The position numbers were made by a program, and so were the translations under genes. DNA of 23,859 nt. It comes from Salinimicrobium sp964572365 (GTDB lineage Bacteria; Bacteroidota; Bacteroidia; Flavobacteriales; Flavobacteriaceae). Below, in pieces: positions 6,732 through 15,267 of this stretch. Under the pieces are notes generated by a model. That model was not told the origin of the DNA, made no database searches, and was given only the letters and a program-made list of their open reading frames with translations. Position 1 is the first letter of the stretch. The number at the start of each line of letters is the position of its first letter. The stretch covers positions 1 through 23,859 of the forward strand of contig CAZNFK010000030.1 in the NCBI GenBank assembly GCA_964572365.1, in the 5' to 3' direction.

Positions 6732-8840
6732 TCAGGAGCTTTTTTCTTTTGCAAGAATGGTGAGGGCTAAACGAATCGTCTTATAATCTATCGCCTCCTG
6801 GAAATGTTCAAAGTAGGCTTTTAACGCAGGAGGATCATTCAGCTCTTTTTTTGCCTTTTCTACTGCTTTCAGATCATTTTTTGAAACAAATCTGTGCAAG
6901 TCAATCTCTTCACCTTTCTCGTATAAAGTAGTAAGGTGTGAAAAGATCGTAGTAGGGGCAAGCTTTCTTTTTTGCGAAATTTCTTCGATGCTTAGGCCTT
7001 TCCGGTATAATTCTAAAGTGATCTTATAGGTATTACCTTTCTTTTTGCTCTTTTTTTCCCGCTTTTGTTTACTGAAGGCGATGATCTCTTTTATAAAACT
7101 ATAGCCGTAATTTTGCAGCTTTTGACGGCCCACCCCGTTTATTTGCATGAATTCCTCATCGGTCATCGGCCGGTGCTTTTCCATCTCCTTCAGCGTAGCA
7201 TCATTGAAAATTAGGTAAGGCGGAATTTCCTCTTCTTTGGCAAGTTTCAGCCTTAGTTGTCTCAGCCGTTCAAAAAGGGTATTTTCTACCTTCTTTTCGG
7301 CAACTACAGGTTCTTTTGTCGTTTCCTTCTGAAGAATATGGGCAAGCCTCACTTTTTCCTTCTCAAAAAGCACTTTTTTGGCAAGTGCTGTAAGCTGAAG
7401 CTTATTTTGGTCATGAAATGCGATCTCTACATACCCAAGGTTGATGAGTTGGATAAGATACTGCTGCCAGTCTCTCCAGGAAACATCATTGGCGATCCCG
7501 AAGGTTTTTACCTGCTGATAGCCTTTTTCGAGCACCTGTGCATTATGAGAACCCCTTAAAACATCTATGACCATTGAAATGGGTTCCTGCCCTTTTAATC
7601 TGTAAATAGTGGAAAGGGCTTTTTGAGCCAGTATGGTGCCGTCAAAAAATTCTGGCGGATTTCTACATACATCACAATTGCCGCAATCTTCAGAGATCAA
7701 TTCCCCGAAATAACTCAGCAGGATCTTTCTTCGGCAACTCAGCGCTTCAGAATATTGTTTCATCCTGTCCAGTTTTGCGAGCTGGACCTCACTGTTACCG
7801 GCATTATCGGCAAACTTCCGAAGCTGTACCACATCGGCATAACTATGGAAGAGCAGGGTGGAAGAAGGAAGGCCGTCCCGGCCGGCACGTCCTATTTCCT
7901 GATAATATCCTTCAAGGTTCTTCGGAAGGTTGTAATGTATCACCCACCTCACGTTCGACTTGTCGATTCCCATTCCGAAGGCGATCGTTGCACAAATGAT
8001 CTGGTTCTTATCATTTATAAATTCTTCCTGGATGCTGATGCGCTCGTCATGAGCCAAACCGGCATGATAGGCTGCAGCTTCAAAGCCTTTGCTGTTGAGT
8101 TTGGAAGCGAGTTCTTCGGTATTTTTCCGGCTAAGGCAGTAAATGATCCCGCTTTCCTTTTGCCTGCCTTTCAAAAACGTCTTTATTTGGTCGAACTTTT
8201 TGTTTCCGGGCCGCACTTCCAGGCTCAGGTTCTTTCTGTCAAAAGAGGCAATGAACTGCTTGGCTTCGGGGATATTAAGTTGATCACAAATGTCTTTGCG
8301 GGTGGCCTTGTCGGCAGTAGCGGTGAGGGCGATAATGGGGGTAGAGGGATAGCGGCTCTTAAGGTAACCCAACTGGGTATAGGCGGGCCTGAAGTCGTGC
8401 CCCCAGCCAGAAATGCAATGCGCCTCATCAATGGCAATAAGACTTATCTTTCCCGAAGAAAATACAGCATCGATGTACTGCAAACTTTCAGGAGCAACAT
8501 AAAGAAGCTTGATCTCATTTCGAGAGATTCGGGAAAAAATATCCTGTTGCACAGTTTCTGACTGACTGCTGTTGAGAAACGCTGCAGGGATTCCGTTGGC
8601 TGTTAATCCGTCGACCTGGTCTTTCATCAGGGCGATCAAAGGAGAGATGACGAGTGTAATTCCGGGAAGCAGGAGGGCAGGCAGCTGAAAACATATGGAT
8701 TTCCCTCCACCGGTAGGCATGATCACCAGGTTGTCCTTACCCTCAAAAACCGAAGTTATTATTTGCTTTTGCAAAGGTCTGAAGGAATCATATCCAAAAT
8801 ATTCCTTTAATGTGTTCGATAAAACCGTTTCCTCCACCAT
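6732..8840 (-). CDS. recQ: ATP-dependent DNA helicase RecQ
   Basis: 3'-5' DNA helicase acting in recombination and replication-fork repair. From ATG at 8840 it has 702 residues: motif 0 FRPLQKQII, Walker A PTGGGKS (about 42-48), Walker B IDEAHCISGWGHDFRPAY, LTATAD, then helicase lobe 2 with ATIAFGMGIDKSNVRWVIHYNLP and QEIGRAGRDG, the RQC zinc site (CRRKILLSYFGE to CGNCDVC), a winged-helix region, an HRDC domain (NTLFERLRQLRLKLAKEEEI to INGVGRQKLQNYG) and a C-terminal helix-turn-helix segment (LSIEEISQKRKLAPTTIFSHL) often present in Bacteroidota RecQ. A longer in-frame GTG start at 8924 would add 28 hydrophobic residues unlike RecQ and run into the divergent corA leader, so the ATG is chosen. 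Complete gene. Confidence 0.96.
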   Translation of the reverse strand: MVEETVLSNTLKEYFGYDSFRPLQKQIITSVFEGKDNLVIMPTGGGKSICFQLPALLLPGITLVISPLIALMKDQVDGLTANGIPAAFLNSSQSETVQQDIFSRISRNEIKLLYVAPESLQYIDAVFSSGKISLIAIDEAHCISGWGHDFRPAYTQLGYLKSRYPSTPIIALTATADKATRKDICDQLNIPEAKQFIASFDRKNLSLEVRPGNKKFDQIKTFLKGRQKESGIIYCLSRKNTEELASKLNSKGFEAAAYHAGLAHDERISIQEEFINDKNQIICATIAFGMGIDKSNVRWVIHYNLPKNLEGYYQEIGRAGRDGLPSSTLLFHSYADVVQLRKFADNAGNSEVQLAKLDRMKQYSEALSCRRKILLSYFGELISEDCGNCDVCRNPPEFFDGTILAQKALSTIYRLKGQEPISMVIDVLRGSHNAQVLEKGYQQVKTFGIANDVSWRDWQQYLIQLINLGYVEIAFHDQNKLQLTALAKKVLFEKEKVRLAHILQKETTKEPVVAEKKVENTLFERLRQLRLKLAKEEEIPPYLIFNDATLKEMEKHRPMTDEEFMQINGVGRQKLQNYGYSFIKEIIAFSKQKREKKSKKKGNTYKITLELYRKGLSIEEISQKRKLAPTTIFSHLTTLYEKGEEIDLHRFVSKNDLKAVEKAKKELNDPPALKAYFEHFQEAIDYKTIRLALTILAKEKSS

Positions 8841-8936
8841 GTTGCAAAGGAAAACAAAGCTGCACCAAATAACAACTTGAAAAGTGGAGTTCTGAATAAA
8901 TCCTTTTATTCTTACATTTATCACAAATCAAACCTC

Positions 8937-10019
8937 ATGGCAAAGCGAAAAAGGTATTTTCATAAAAGACCAAAATCAACCAAATCTCTCAACCAGGCTC
9001 CGGGAACGGTTACCTATGTGGGACACAAAGAAAAAGCCGAGACAACGCTGGAGGTAATAGATTACAATACGGAATTCTATGAAAGATACGTTTCCCAAAC
9101 CCCCGAGGATGCATTTAAATATGAAGAGGAGGACAGGATCACCTGGATCAATATTGATGGTTTAAGCAACACTCAGGAGATCGAAAAAGTGGGGAAATAT
9201 TATGAGCTTCATCCTCTCATTATTGAAGACATTGTCAATACCAACCAAAGGCCAAAGATAGATGAGTACAAGGATTACTATTATATAGTGGCCAAAATGC
9301 TTTACAGGAGGGCCGACGGGCATCTCGAAAATGAGCATATAAGTATGGTTTTGGGAAAGAATTATGTGCTGACTTTCCAGGAAGCCGGCGGTGATGTTTT
9401 TGACGGAGTAAGGGAAAGACTTGCAAAAGGCAAGGGAAGAATAAGAAGCAGGGGAGCAGATTACCTTGTTTTCGCTCTTTTGGATGCCATTGTTGATCAT
9501 TACTTCATTGTGGTAGAGGAGATAAGCGACAAGATCGAAGCTTTAGAAGAAATGCTTATTAGTGCTGAACCCCATGAGGATACTACGCTGGAAATCCAGG
9601 AATTAAAAAGAACGATGTTGAGGATACGCCGGGCTGTCTTTCCTTTAAGGGAGGTGGTAAGCCGCCTGGAAAAAGGAGATAAAGGATTGATCCATGAGCA
9701 TACCATAAACTATATCAGGGATCTTTACGATCACATGATTCAGGTTTCAGAAAATATCGAGATCTACCGGGAAATGACCTGGGGTCTTATGGATATGTAC
9801 ATGACCACCATTAGCCATAAAATGAACGAAGTAATGAAAGTACTTACGATCATGGCTTCCATTTTTATTCCGCTTACTTTTTTGGCCGGAGTTTACGGGA
9901 TGAATTTTGAAAACATGCCCGAGCTGGAATGGAAATATGGATATCCGGCCATTTTGTTGATCATGCTGATTTTATTTATTGGAATGATGGTATATTTTAA
10001 ACGCAAACGCTGGTTATGA
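8937..10019 (+). CDS. corA: CorA family magnesium/cobalt channel
   Basis: Inner-membrane pentameric channel for Mg2+ (and Co2+/Ni2+). The 360-residue protein has a large cytoplasmic domain (HPLIIEDIVNTNQRPKIDEY is the family hallmark near residue 80), a long helix (IVDHYFIVVEEISDKIEALEE and onward), and two C-terminal membrane helices: the first ends in the selectivity motif GMN (321-323, in GVYGMNF), the second is ILLIMLILFIGMMVYF, followed by the basic tail KRKRWL. A start at TTG 8877 is possible but would add 20 residues; ATG 8937 (MAKRKRYFHKR) is far more natural. Divergent from recQ with 96 bases between starts. Its tail overlaps the convergent hemerythrin gene by six bases. Confidence 0.95.
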   Translation: MAKRKRYFHKRPKSTKSLNQAPGTVTYVGHKEKAETTLEVIDYNTEFYERYVSQTPEDAFKYEEEDRITWINIDGLSNTQEIEKVGKYYELHPLIIEDIVNTNQRPKIDEYKDYYYIVAKMLYRRADGHLENEHISMVLGKNYVLTFQEAGGDVFDGVRERLAKGKGRIRSRGADYLVFALLDAIVDHYFIVVEEISDKIEALEEMLISAEPHEDTTLEIQELKRTMLRIRRAVFPLREVVSRLEKGDKGLIHEHTINYIRDLYDHMIQVSENIEIYREMTWGLMDMYMTTISHKMNEVMKVLTIMASIFIPLTFLAGVYGMNFENMPELEWKYGYPAILLIMLILFIGMMVYFKRKRWL

Positions 10020-10490
10020 AACTTCTTTTTCCCAAAATTTATCATTCCAGGAGTTTGGGTCGGGAGTTTTGATCTCCTCTTCTTTGTTTTTAAGTACTTC
10101 CAGCTTTTCTTCGGAAACTTCTGACTGAATTTCATTAAAAAGGACTCTCTCTTCAAACCTGATATGTTTTTCTAACTCCTTTTCAATATCGGTAAGGGCT
10201 TTTTCTATATTTATTTCTTCCTTAAAAAGTTGTTGCAGGCGTAAGTGGTCGGTTTCTGCTTTTTTCACCAGGGGATGATCTTTTCCCAGTAAGCTGAAGA
10301 TCTCCTCCTCCTCAAATTGAAAATGAGGCCTTAACTGGGAGTTGAAATAGAAGTCTGTATAGGCTTTGATCCTCTCGGGGTCAATTTCCTTCTTCTTTCC
10401 TTCTCTTATTTTCCAGCATAACAAAAGACTCTCATGATGGTCTCTGCTTAATGGCTTTAGTGCCTTATGTCTTTTTAAAGGATGCTTCAT
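10014..10490 (-). CDS. Hemerythrin HHE cation-binding domain protein
   Basis: A 158-residue four-helix-bundle protein predicted to hold a di-iron centre, used in this family for O2, NO or iron sensing/handling. Iron-ligand motifs are spread over four helices: LSRDHHESLLL (helix 1), RPHFQFEEEEIF (helix 2, His...Glu), ETDHLRLQQLF (helix 3), and EKHIRFEERVLF (helix 4, His...Glu). ATG at 10490 (MKHPLKRHKAL) is preferred to 10514 because it starts at the conserved N-terminus. The last six bases (10014-10019) overlap the end of corA. Upstream, 10491-10686 shows no strong promoter. Physiological role unknown; no NO reductase or other partner is adjacent. Confidence 0.88.
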   Translation of the reverse strand: MKHPLKRHKALKPLSRDHHESLLLCWKIREGKKKEIDPERIKAYTDFYFNSQLRPHFQFEEEEIFSLLGKDHPLVKKAETDHLRLQQLFKEEINIEKALTDIEKELEKHIRFEERVLFNEIQSEVSEEKLEVLKNKEEEIKTPDPNSWNDKFWEKEVS

Positions 10491-10686
10491 TTTGCTCGTT
10501 TTGATAAAAACCAAATGTAGCGGTTATAACCCATCTATCATATGACCACGATCAGTATTTAGAATTGATTTTTAGAGGGTTAGCCGGATTTTATCTTTTT
10601 TTTAGTAATAGAAATTCAGCCGAATCCTTGAATCCTTTATAAATTAGAAGAACAGAGCAAAAATAACTTGTAAAAACTTCATTTCC

Positions 10687-11643
10687 ATGAAAATAGGATT
10701 TCACGCCTCGCATGAACAGTTTACGCCAAGCCATCTGCTTCAATTGGTTCAAAAAGCAGAACAGGCGGGCTTCCAGGCGGTATTGTCTTCAGATCATTTT
10801 CATCCCTGGAGCGACAAACAGGGGGAAAGCGGATTTGCCTGGAGCTGGCTTGGAGCCGCCATGCAGGCTACTTCTTTGGAATACGGAATAGTAAATGCTC
10901 CCGGGCAAAGATATCATCCCGCCATTATTGCCCAGGCTGTGGCAACTTTAGATGAGATGTTTCCCGGCAGGTTCTTTCTTTGTTCGGGTAGCGGGCAACT
11001 GCTCAATGAAAATATCACGGGTGAAAAGTGGCCCGCAAAAAGGGACAGGAATAAGAGATTGCAGGAGTCGGTAGAGGTAATGCGCCGGCTGTGGCAGGAG
11101 GAAGATTATTTAAACCACCAAGGAATGTTTACCGTGGAGCGGGCGAAACTCTTCACAAAACCAACCCATATTCCCACGGTTTATGGTGCAGCAATAACCG
11201 AAAAGACAGCAGCCTGGCTGTCTTCCTGGGCCGATGGCATGATCACCATTTCCAAACCTATTGATGAACTCGAAAAGATGATAAAGGCGTTTAGAGGTGC
11301 AGATGGAAAAGAAAAACCAATGGCCCTTAAAGTTCAGATATCTTACGCAGATACCCGGGAAAAAGCCCTGGAAGGTGCCTGGGAACAATGGAAGAATCTT
11401 ATTTTTCCCAGTAAACTTATAGCAGATATTGACAGTCCGGAGAAATTTGATGCCCTGGGAATGAATACGAGAAAGGAAGATCTTGAACAGCATGTGATAA
11501 TTGGGAACGATGCAAAAGTATTTATTGAAAAGATCAAAAAATTTAAGGAAATGGGATTCGAAAAAGTGATCATTCACAATGTGAACAAACAACAGGAAGA
11601 TTACATCAATTTCTTCGGAAAAGAAGTGCTTCCAAACCTTTAA
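10687..11643 (+). CDS. LLM-class flavin-dependent oxidoreductase (non-F420, TIGR03885-like)
   Basis: First gene of the seven-gene operon. The 318-residue protein is a luciferase-like TIM barrel: MKIGFHASHEQF at strand 1, VLSSDHFHPW at the position where F420-dependent glucose-6-phosphate dehydrogenases have SDHFHPW, GYRYHPA-like GQRYHPAIIAQAVATLDEMFPGR, and FLCSGSGQLLNE. It resembles enzymes that use F420, yet Bacteroidota do not make F420, so it most likely uses FMN, as assigned to the family TIGR03885 I believe it belongs to. A glucose- or sugar-phosphate-type substrate is a plausible inference from its relatives and its GH13 neighbours, but is not shown. ATG at 10687 is followed by a gap of only 18 bases to the next gene. 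Confidence 0.85.
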   Translation: MKIGFHASHEQFTPSHLLQLVQKAEQAGFQAVLSSDHFHPWSDKQGESGFAWSWLGAAMQATSLEYGIVNAPGQRYHPAIIAQAVATLDEMFPGRFFLCSGSGQLLNENITGEKWPAKRDRNKRLQESVEVMRRLWQEEDYLNHQGMFTVERAKLFTKPTHIPTVYGAAITEKTAAWLSSWADGMITISKPIDELEKMIKAFRGADGKEKPMALKVQISYADTREKALEGAWEQWKNLIFPSKLIADIDSPEKFDALGMNTRKEDLEQHVIIGNDAKVFIEKIKKFKEMGFEKVIIHNVNKQQEDYINFFGKEVLPNL

Positions 11644-11661
11644 CAGCAATAACCAACCAAT

Positions 11662-13302
11662 ATGAATAAATACTGGTACAAGAATGCGGTGATCTACTCG
11701 CTCGACGTAGAAACCTTTAAAGATGCTAACGGCGATGGTACGGGAGATTTCAAAGGACTTAAAGAGGCCCTCCCTTATCTTTCAAGCCTGGGGGTTACCT
11801 GTCTCTGGCTTCTACCCATTTTTGATACTCCCAACCGTGACAATGGTTATGACGTAAAAGATTATTACAAGATAGACCCCCGCCTGGGGGATCTGGGACA
11901 TTTCGCCCAATTGATTGATGCAGCCGAGGAAGTGGGAATAAGAATATTAATAGATCTGGCAGTGAACCATACTTCTACAGAGCATTTCTGGTTCCAGCAG
12001 TCCCGGAAAAATAAAGATTCCAGGTACAGGGATTATTATATCTGGGTAGATGAAAAGCCCGAAGACCCCGAACCAAACATGATGGCCGAAGATGGAAAAA
12101 AAAGTACCAGCTGGCAATATGACCGCACCGCAAAAGCTTATTATTTTCATTCCTTCTATCCGCATCAACCCGATCTTAATATTGCCAATAAGCAGGTGCA
12201 GGAGGAAATTTTCAGGATCATGCATTTTTGGTTGAAGCTGGGGGTTTCGGGCTTCAGGATAGACGCAGCGCCGCACATGTTCAAGGAAAAAGGCAGAATG
12301 GATTTTGAAGGAGATCCGCATGAGATCTTCCGAAATTTCAGGGAGTTTGTAGAAACTCAAAAACCCGATGCAATTCTGCTGGCCGAAGTAGACCTTGATC
12401 CCAACCAGTACAACAAATATCTAGGAAATGAAGACCAAATGCATATGTTGTTCAACTTCTATGTAAATAACTTCATGTACCTCTCTTTTGCAAGAGAAGA
12501 GGCAACGCCTATTGCCAGGGCACTGCAAAGAATGCCACTGGAGATCACTGAAAAAGAACAATTGGCCACTTTTCTTCGAAATCATGACGAGCTGAACCTG
12601 GATAAACTGAGCAGGAACGAAAGAGAAGAGGTTTTTAATGTTTTCGCACCCAAGGAAAACATGCGCATTTTTGGCAGGGGCATTAGAAGAAGACTAGCCT
12701 CCATGCTTGGAAAGGACCGCAAAAAAATGGAATTGGCTCATAGCCTTCTTTTCACCCTTCCGGGAACTCCGGTTTTGCGTTATGGAGAAGAAATTGGAAT
12801 GGGCGAAGATCTTTCAATGGAAGGTCGTTCCAGTGTTCGTACCGTGATGCAGTGGGCCAACGAAAAGAATGGTGGATTCTCTACCGCACAAAAAGAAAAA
12901 CTCATTAGAAATGTCATTTCAGGAGGTGAATTTGGTTATGAGAAGGTGAATGTAAGCGACCAACTGAGAGATCCCGATTCTTTTCTTACCTGGATCTCTA
13001 AAGCCATTGATTACCGAAAAGAGTTTGCAGAATTCGGCTGGGGCCGCAATCATATAATAGACACGGGAGATCCACGGGTACTGGGCCATTATACGAAATC
13101 TGAAAAGGGGATGGGGGTGGCCTTTCACAACTTTACCGATGAATCAGTTATCATAAAACTGGAGGTGGACGAGGATGAGTTTAAGGATGTGGTTGATGTC
13201 TTTGGAGACATAAGATACGAAACCTTCGATCCCAAAAAAGCCGAAGTAAAATTAAATCCATATGGATATCGATGGATGCATAAAAAACAACACTTCTTAT
13301 GA
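11662..13302 (+). CDS. GH13 enzyme, trehalose synthase-like (TreS/GH13_16 type)
   Basis: 546-residue alpha-amylase-family enzyme most like maltose alpha-D-glucosyltransferase (TreS), which interconverts maltose and trehalose. It begins with WYKNAVIYSLDVETFKDANG, has the calcium/sugar site NGDGTGDF, and the catalytic residues are Asp201 (nucleophile, GFRIDAAPHMF), Glu242 (acid/base, LAEVD) and Asp309 (RNHDEL). RNHDELNL followed by GRGIRRRLASMLGKDRKK and TLPGTPVLRYGEEIGMGED is the TreS signature. Differences from typical TreS: LAEVDLDP instead of LAEANQWP, and PHMF instead of PYLF near the nucleophile, so product specificity may differ. No maltokinase domain is fused. No secretion signal, hence cytoplasmic. 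Its stop overlaps the next start by four bases. Confidence 0.88.
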   Translation: MNKYWYKNAVIYSLDVETFKDANGDGTGDFKGLKEALPYLSSLGVTCLWLLPIFDTPNRDNGYDVKDYYKIDPRLGDLGHFAQLIDAAEEVGIRILIDLAVNHTSTEHFWFQQSRKNKDSRYRDYYIWVDEKPEDPEPNMMAEDGKKSTSWQYDRTAKAYYFHSFYPHQPDLNIANKQVQEEIFRIMHFWLKLGVSGFRIDAAPHMFKEKGRMDFEGDPHEIFRNFREFVETQKPDAILLAEVDLDPNQYNKYLGNEDQMHMLFNFYVNNFMYLSFAREEATPIARALQRMPLEITEKEQLATFLRNHDELNLDKLSRNEREEVFNVFAPKENMRIFGRGIRRRLASMLGKDRKKMELAHSLLFTLPGTPVLRYGEEIGMGEDLSMEGRSSVRTVMQWANEKNGGFSTAQKEKLIRNVISGGEFGYEKVNVSDQLRDPDSFLTWISKAIDYRKEFAEFGWGRNHIIDTGDPRVLGHYTKSEKGMGVAFHNFTDESVIIKLEVDEDEFKDVVDVFGDIRYETFDPKKAEVKLNPYGYRWMHKKQHFL

Positions 13303-14894
13303 CATATAACGATTATTTATGGTGGCACAAAGGAGTAGTTTACCAGGTTTATCCCAGATCTTATAAAGACAGTGACGGAGATGGAGTGGGAGACCTGCAG
13401 GGAATTATTGAAAAACTAGATTATTTAAAAGACCTGGGGATCAAAGCTGTCTGGGTTTCTCCGATTTTCCCTTCACCTATGGCCGATTTTGGCTATGACG
13501 TTAGTGACTACACCGGGATTCATCCGCTCTTTGGTAGTATGGATGATTTTGATGAACTGCTTAAAGAGGTACACCAACGGGAATTGAAATTGATCCTTGA
13601 CCTGGTACCCAATCATTCTTCAGATCAGCATCCGTGGTTTCAGGAATCAAGGAGCTCTAAAGATAATCCAAAGAGGGACTGGTACATTTGGAAAGATCCG
13701 CAGCCTGACGGAGATCCGCCCAACAATTGGCTTAGTGTCTTTGGTGGTTCGGGTTGGGAATTTGATGAACAAACAGGTCAATATTACTACCACGCCTTTC
13801 TTAAAGAGCAACCGGACCTTAACTGGCGAAATCCTGAAGTGCAGGAAGCCATGTTTGATGTCATGCGGTTTTGGCTGGAAAAAGGGGTGGATGGTTTTCG
13901 AGTAGACGTAATGTGGCACATGATCAAGGATGACCAGTTGAGGAACGATCCGCCTAATCCGGACTACAAAGAAGGAATGAACTCCTACAGCAAACACATA
14001 CCCGCCTATTCTACAGATCAGGACGAGGTGCATGATATCGTGCATAAAATGAGGAAGGTAATCGATGAATATGAGGAGCGGCTGCTTATTGGCGAGATCT
14101 ACCTGCCCATTAGTAAACTCGTACGGTATTATGGGGAAGACAACCGGGGAGCACACCTGCCTTTTAATTTTCAATTGCTGCAATTGCCCTGGAACGCTGC
14201 AAAGTTAGAAGCGGCGATTAGCGAATATGAGGGTGCCCTGCCCGAATTTGGCTGGCCTAACTGGGTGTTGGGGAATCATGACAAATCCCGCATTGCGACA
14301 CGTGTAGGCAGGGATCAGGCAAAAATTGCCGCCATACTCCTGTTAACGCTTCGTGGCACTCCCACCATCTACTACGGTGATGAACTGGGAATGGAAGACG
14401 TGGATATTCCGAAGGACAGGATAATGGATCCACAAGCATTAAATGAGCCAGGAGTGGGACGCAGCCGGGATCCCGAACGCACGCCCATGCAGTGGAATGC
14501 TTCTGAAAATGCCGGATTCTCAACCGGAGAGCCGTGGCTTCCGTTAATGGATAATTACAAGGAGGTGAATGTTGAGAAACAGTGGGAGGAGGAGGGATCA
14601 ATGCTACAGCTTCACAGAAGACTGCTGGAGATAAGAGCACGCGAAGCGGCCCTCCATGTAGGAGATTACATTCCTGTGCCCGCTAAAGGAGAATTGCTGG
14701 CTTATATCAGAAAACATGAACAAAACCAATTCCTCGTGGTGCTCAACCTTAAAGATTCAGAAGAAACATTCGAGCCCGACCTGGAGTGGGAAGGAAAAGT
14801 TCAGATATCTACCAGTGGCCAAAAAGAAGGACAGGAACTAAAAAATACAACCAAAGTAGCTGCAAATGAGGGGCTATTGATAAAACTAAAGTAA
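13299..14894 (+). CDS. GH13 alpha-glucosidase
   Basis: 531-residue cytoplasmic alpha-glucosidase or oligo-1,6-glucosidase/glucosyltransferase. Domain order is a (beta/alpha)8 barrel with domain B, then a C-terminal beta domain. Motifs: WWHKGVVYQVYPRSYKDSDG at the start, DLVPNHSSDQHPWF (region I), catalytic Asp203 in GFRVDVMWHMIKD, Glu266 in LIGEIYLP, Asp328 in LGNHDKSR, and RTPMQWNASENAGFS. The sequence VDVMWHM after the nucleophile resembles the halophile alpha-glucosidases active on maltose and able to transfer glucose to glycerol and other small alcohols. That similarity is from memory and should be treated as inference. ATG overlaps the previous gene by four bases (ATGA), and its stop is one base from the next start. 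Confidence 0.9.
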   Translation: MTYNDYLWWHKGVVYQVYPRSYKDSDGDGVGDLQGIIEKLDYLKDLGIKAVWVSPIFPSPMADFGYDVSDYTGIHPLFGSMDDFDELLKEVHQRELKLILDLVPNHSSDQHPWFQESRSSKDNPKRDWYIWKDPQPDGDPPNNWLSVFGGSGWEFDEQTGQYYYHAFLKEQPDLNWRNPEVQEAMFDVMRFWLEKGVDGFRVDVMWHMIKDDQLRNDPPNPDYKEGMNSYSKHIPAYSTDQDEVHDIVHKMRKVIDEYEERLLIGEIYLPISKLVRYYGEDNRGAHLPFNFQLLQLPWNAAKLEAAISEYEGALPEFGWPNWVLGNHDKSRIATRVGRDQAKIAAILLLTLRGTPTIYYGDELGMEDVDIPKDRIMDPQALNEPGVGRSRDPERTPMQWNASENAGFSTGEPWLPLMDNYKEVNVEKQWEEEGSMLQLHRRLLEIRAREAALHVGDYIPVPAKGELLAYIRKHEQNQFLVVLNLKDSEETFEPDLEWEGKVQISTSGQKEGQELKNTTKVAANEGLLIKLK

Positions 14895-14895
14895 G

Positions 14896-15267
14896 ATGAG
14901 AACATTAGGAAAAAAGACCTGGGTGATCGCCGAAGGCTATATCCCAGAATACGGAACGGGAAAAGAACCTGAATTCACCAGCCATGAAACCGCCTGTATC
15001 TTAAACACCTCCAACCAGAATGCCGAGGTGGAACTAACTATATTTTTCTCAGACAAAGACCCCGTGGGGCCATATAAAGTAACTGTGGAGGCGCAGCGCA
15101 CAAAACATTTAAGGTTCAATGATTTAAAAGACCCTGAGCCCGTGCCGCTGGGAACAGATTACGCCTGTGTAATAGAGTCATCGGTTCCGGTGGTGGTACA
15201 ACATACGCGCCTGGATTCACGACAGGCCGAAAATGCGCTTTTAACGACCATAGCCTATTCCGAATAG
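14896..15267 (+). CDS. ASRT-like protein 1 (sensory rhodopsin transducer family)
   Basis: 123-residue all-beta protein of the Anabaena sensory rhodopsin transducer (ASRT, PF07100-type) family. Typical sequence runs along the whole length: GKKTWVIAEGYIPE, FTSHETACILNTS, VELTIFFSDKDPVGPYKVTVEA, RTKHLRFNDLKDPEPVPLGTDY, ACVIESSVPVVVQHTRLDSRQ and ALLTTIAY. ASRT of Anabaena is a soluble tetramer that interacts with a retinal protein, but the wider family has been proposed to bind small molecules such as sugars. No rhodopsin gene lies in this operon, and the neighbours are sugar enzymes, so a ligand-binding or regulatory subunit role is favoured. The conserved polar QHTRLDSRQ segment is intact here. 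Start one base after the alpha-glucosidase stop; the next gene starts with no gap. Confidence 0.9.
   Translation: MRTLGKKTWVIAEGYIPEYGTGKEPEFTSHETACILNTSNQNAEVELTIFFSDKDPVGPYKVTVEAQRTKHLRFNDLKDPEPVPLGTDYACVIESSVPVVVQHTRLDSRQAENALLTTIAYSE

Noticed and set aside
7623..8561. 312-codon plus-strand frame opposite recQ
   Set aside because: Lies entirely antisense to conserved RecQ motifs, and its translation resembles no protein family.
8841..8936. Longer recQ start (GTG 8924) and longer corA start (TTG 8877)
   Set aside because: Used together they would overlap each other, use rare start codons and add sequence unlike either family; the ATG starts leave a normal divergent promoter region.
10515..10686. 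Promoter for the seven-gene operon (TATCTTTT at 10592, TAACTTGT near 10670)
   Set aside because: Both deviate from the -7 consensus and lack a TTG at proper spacing; the promoter must be here but I cannot point to it.
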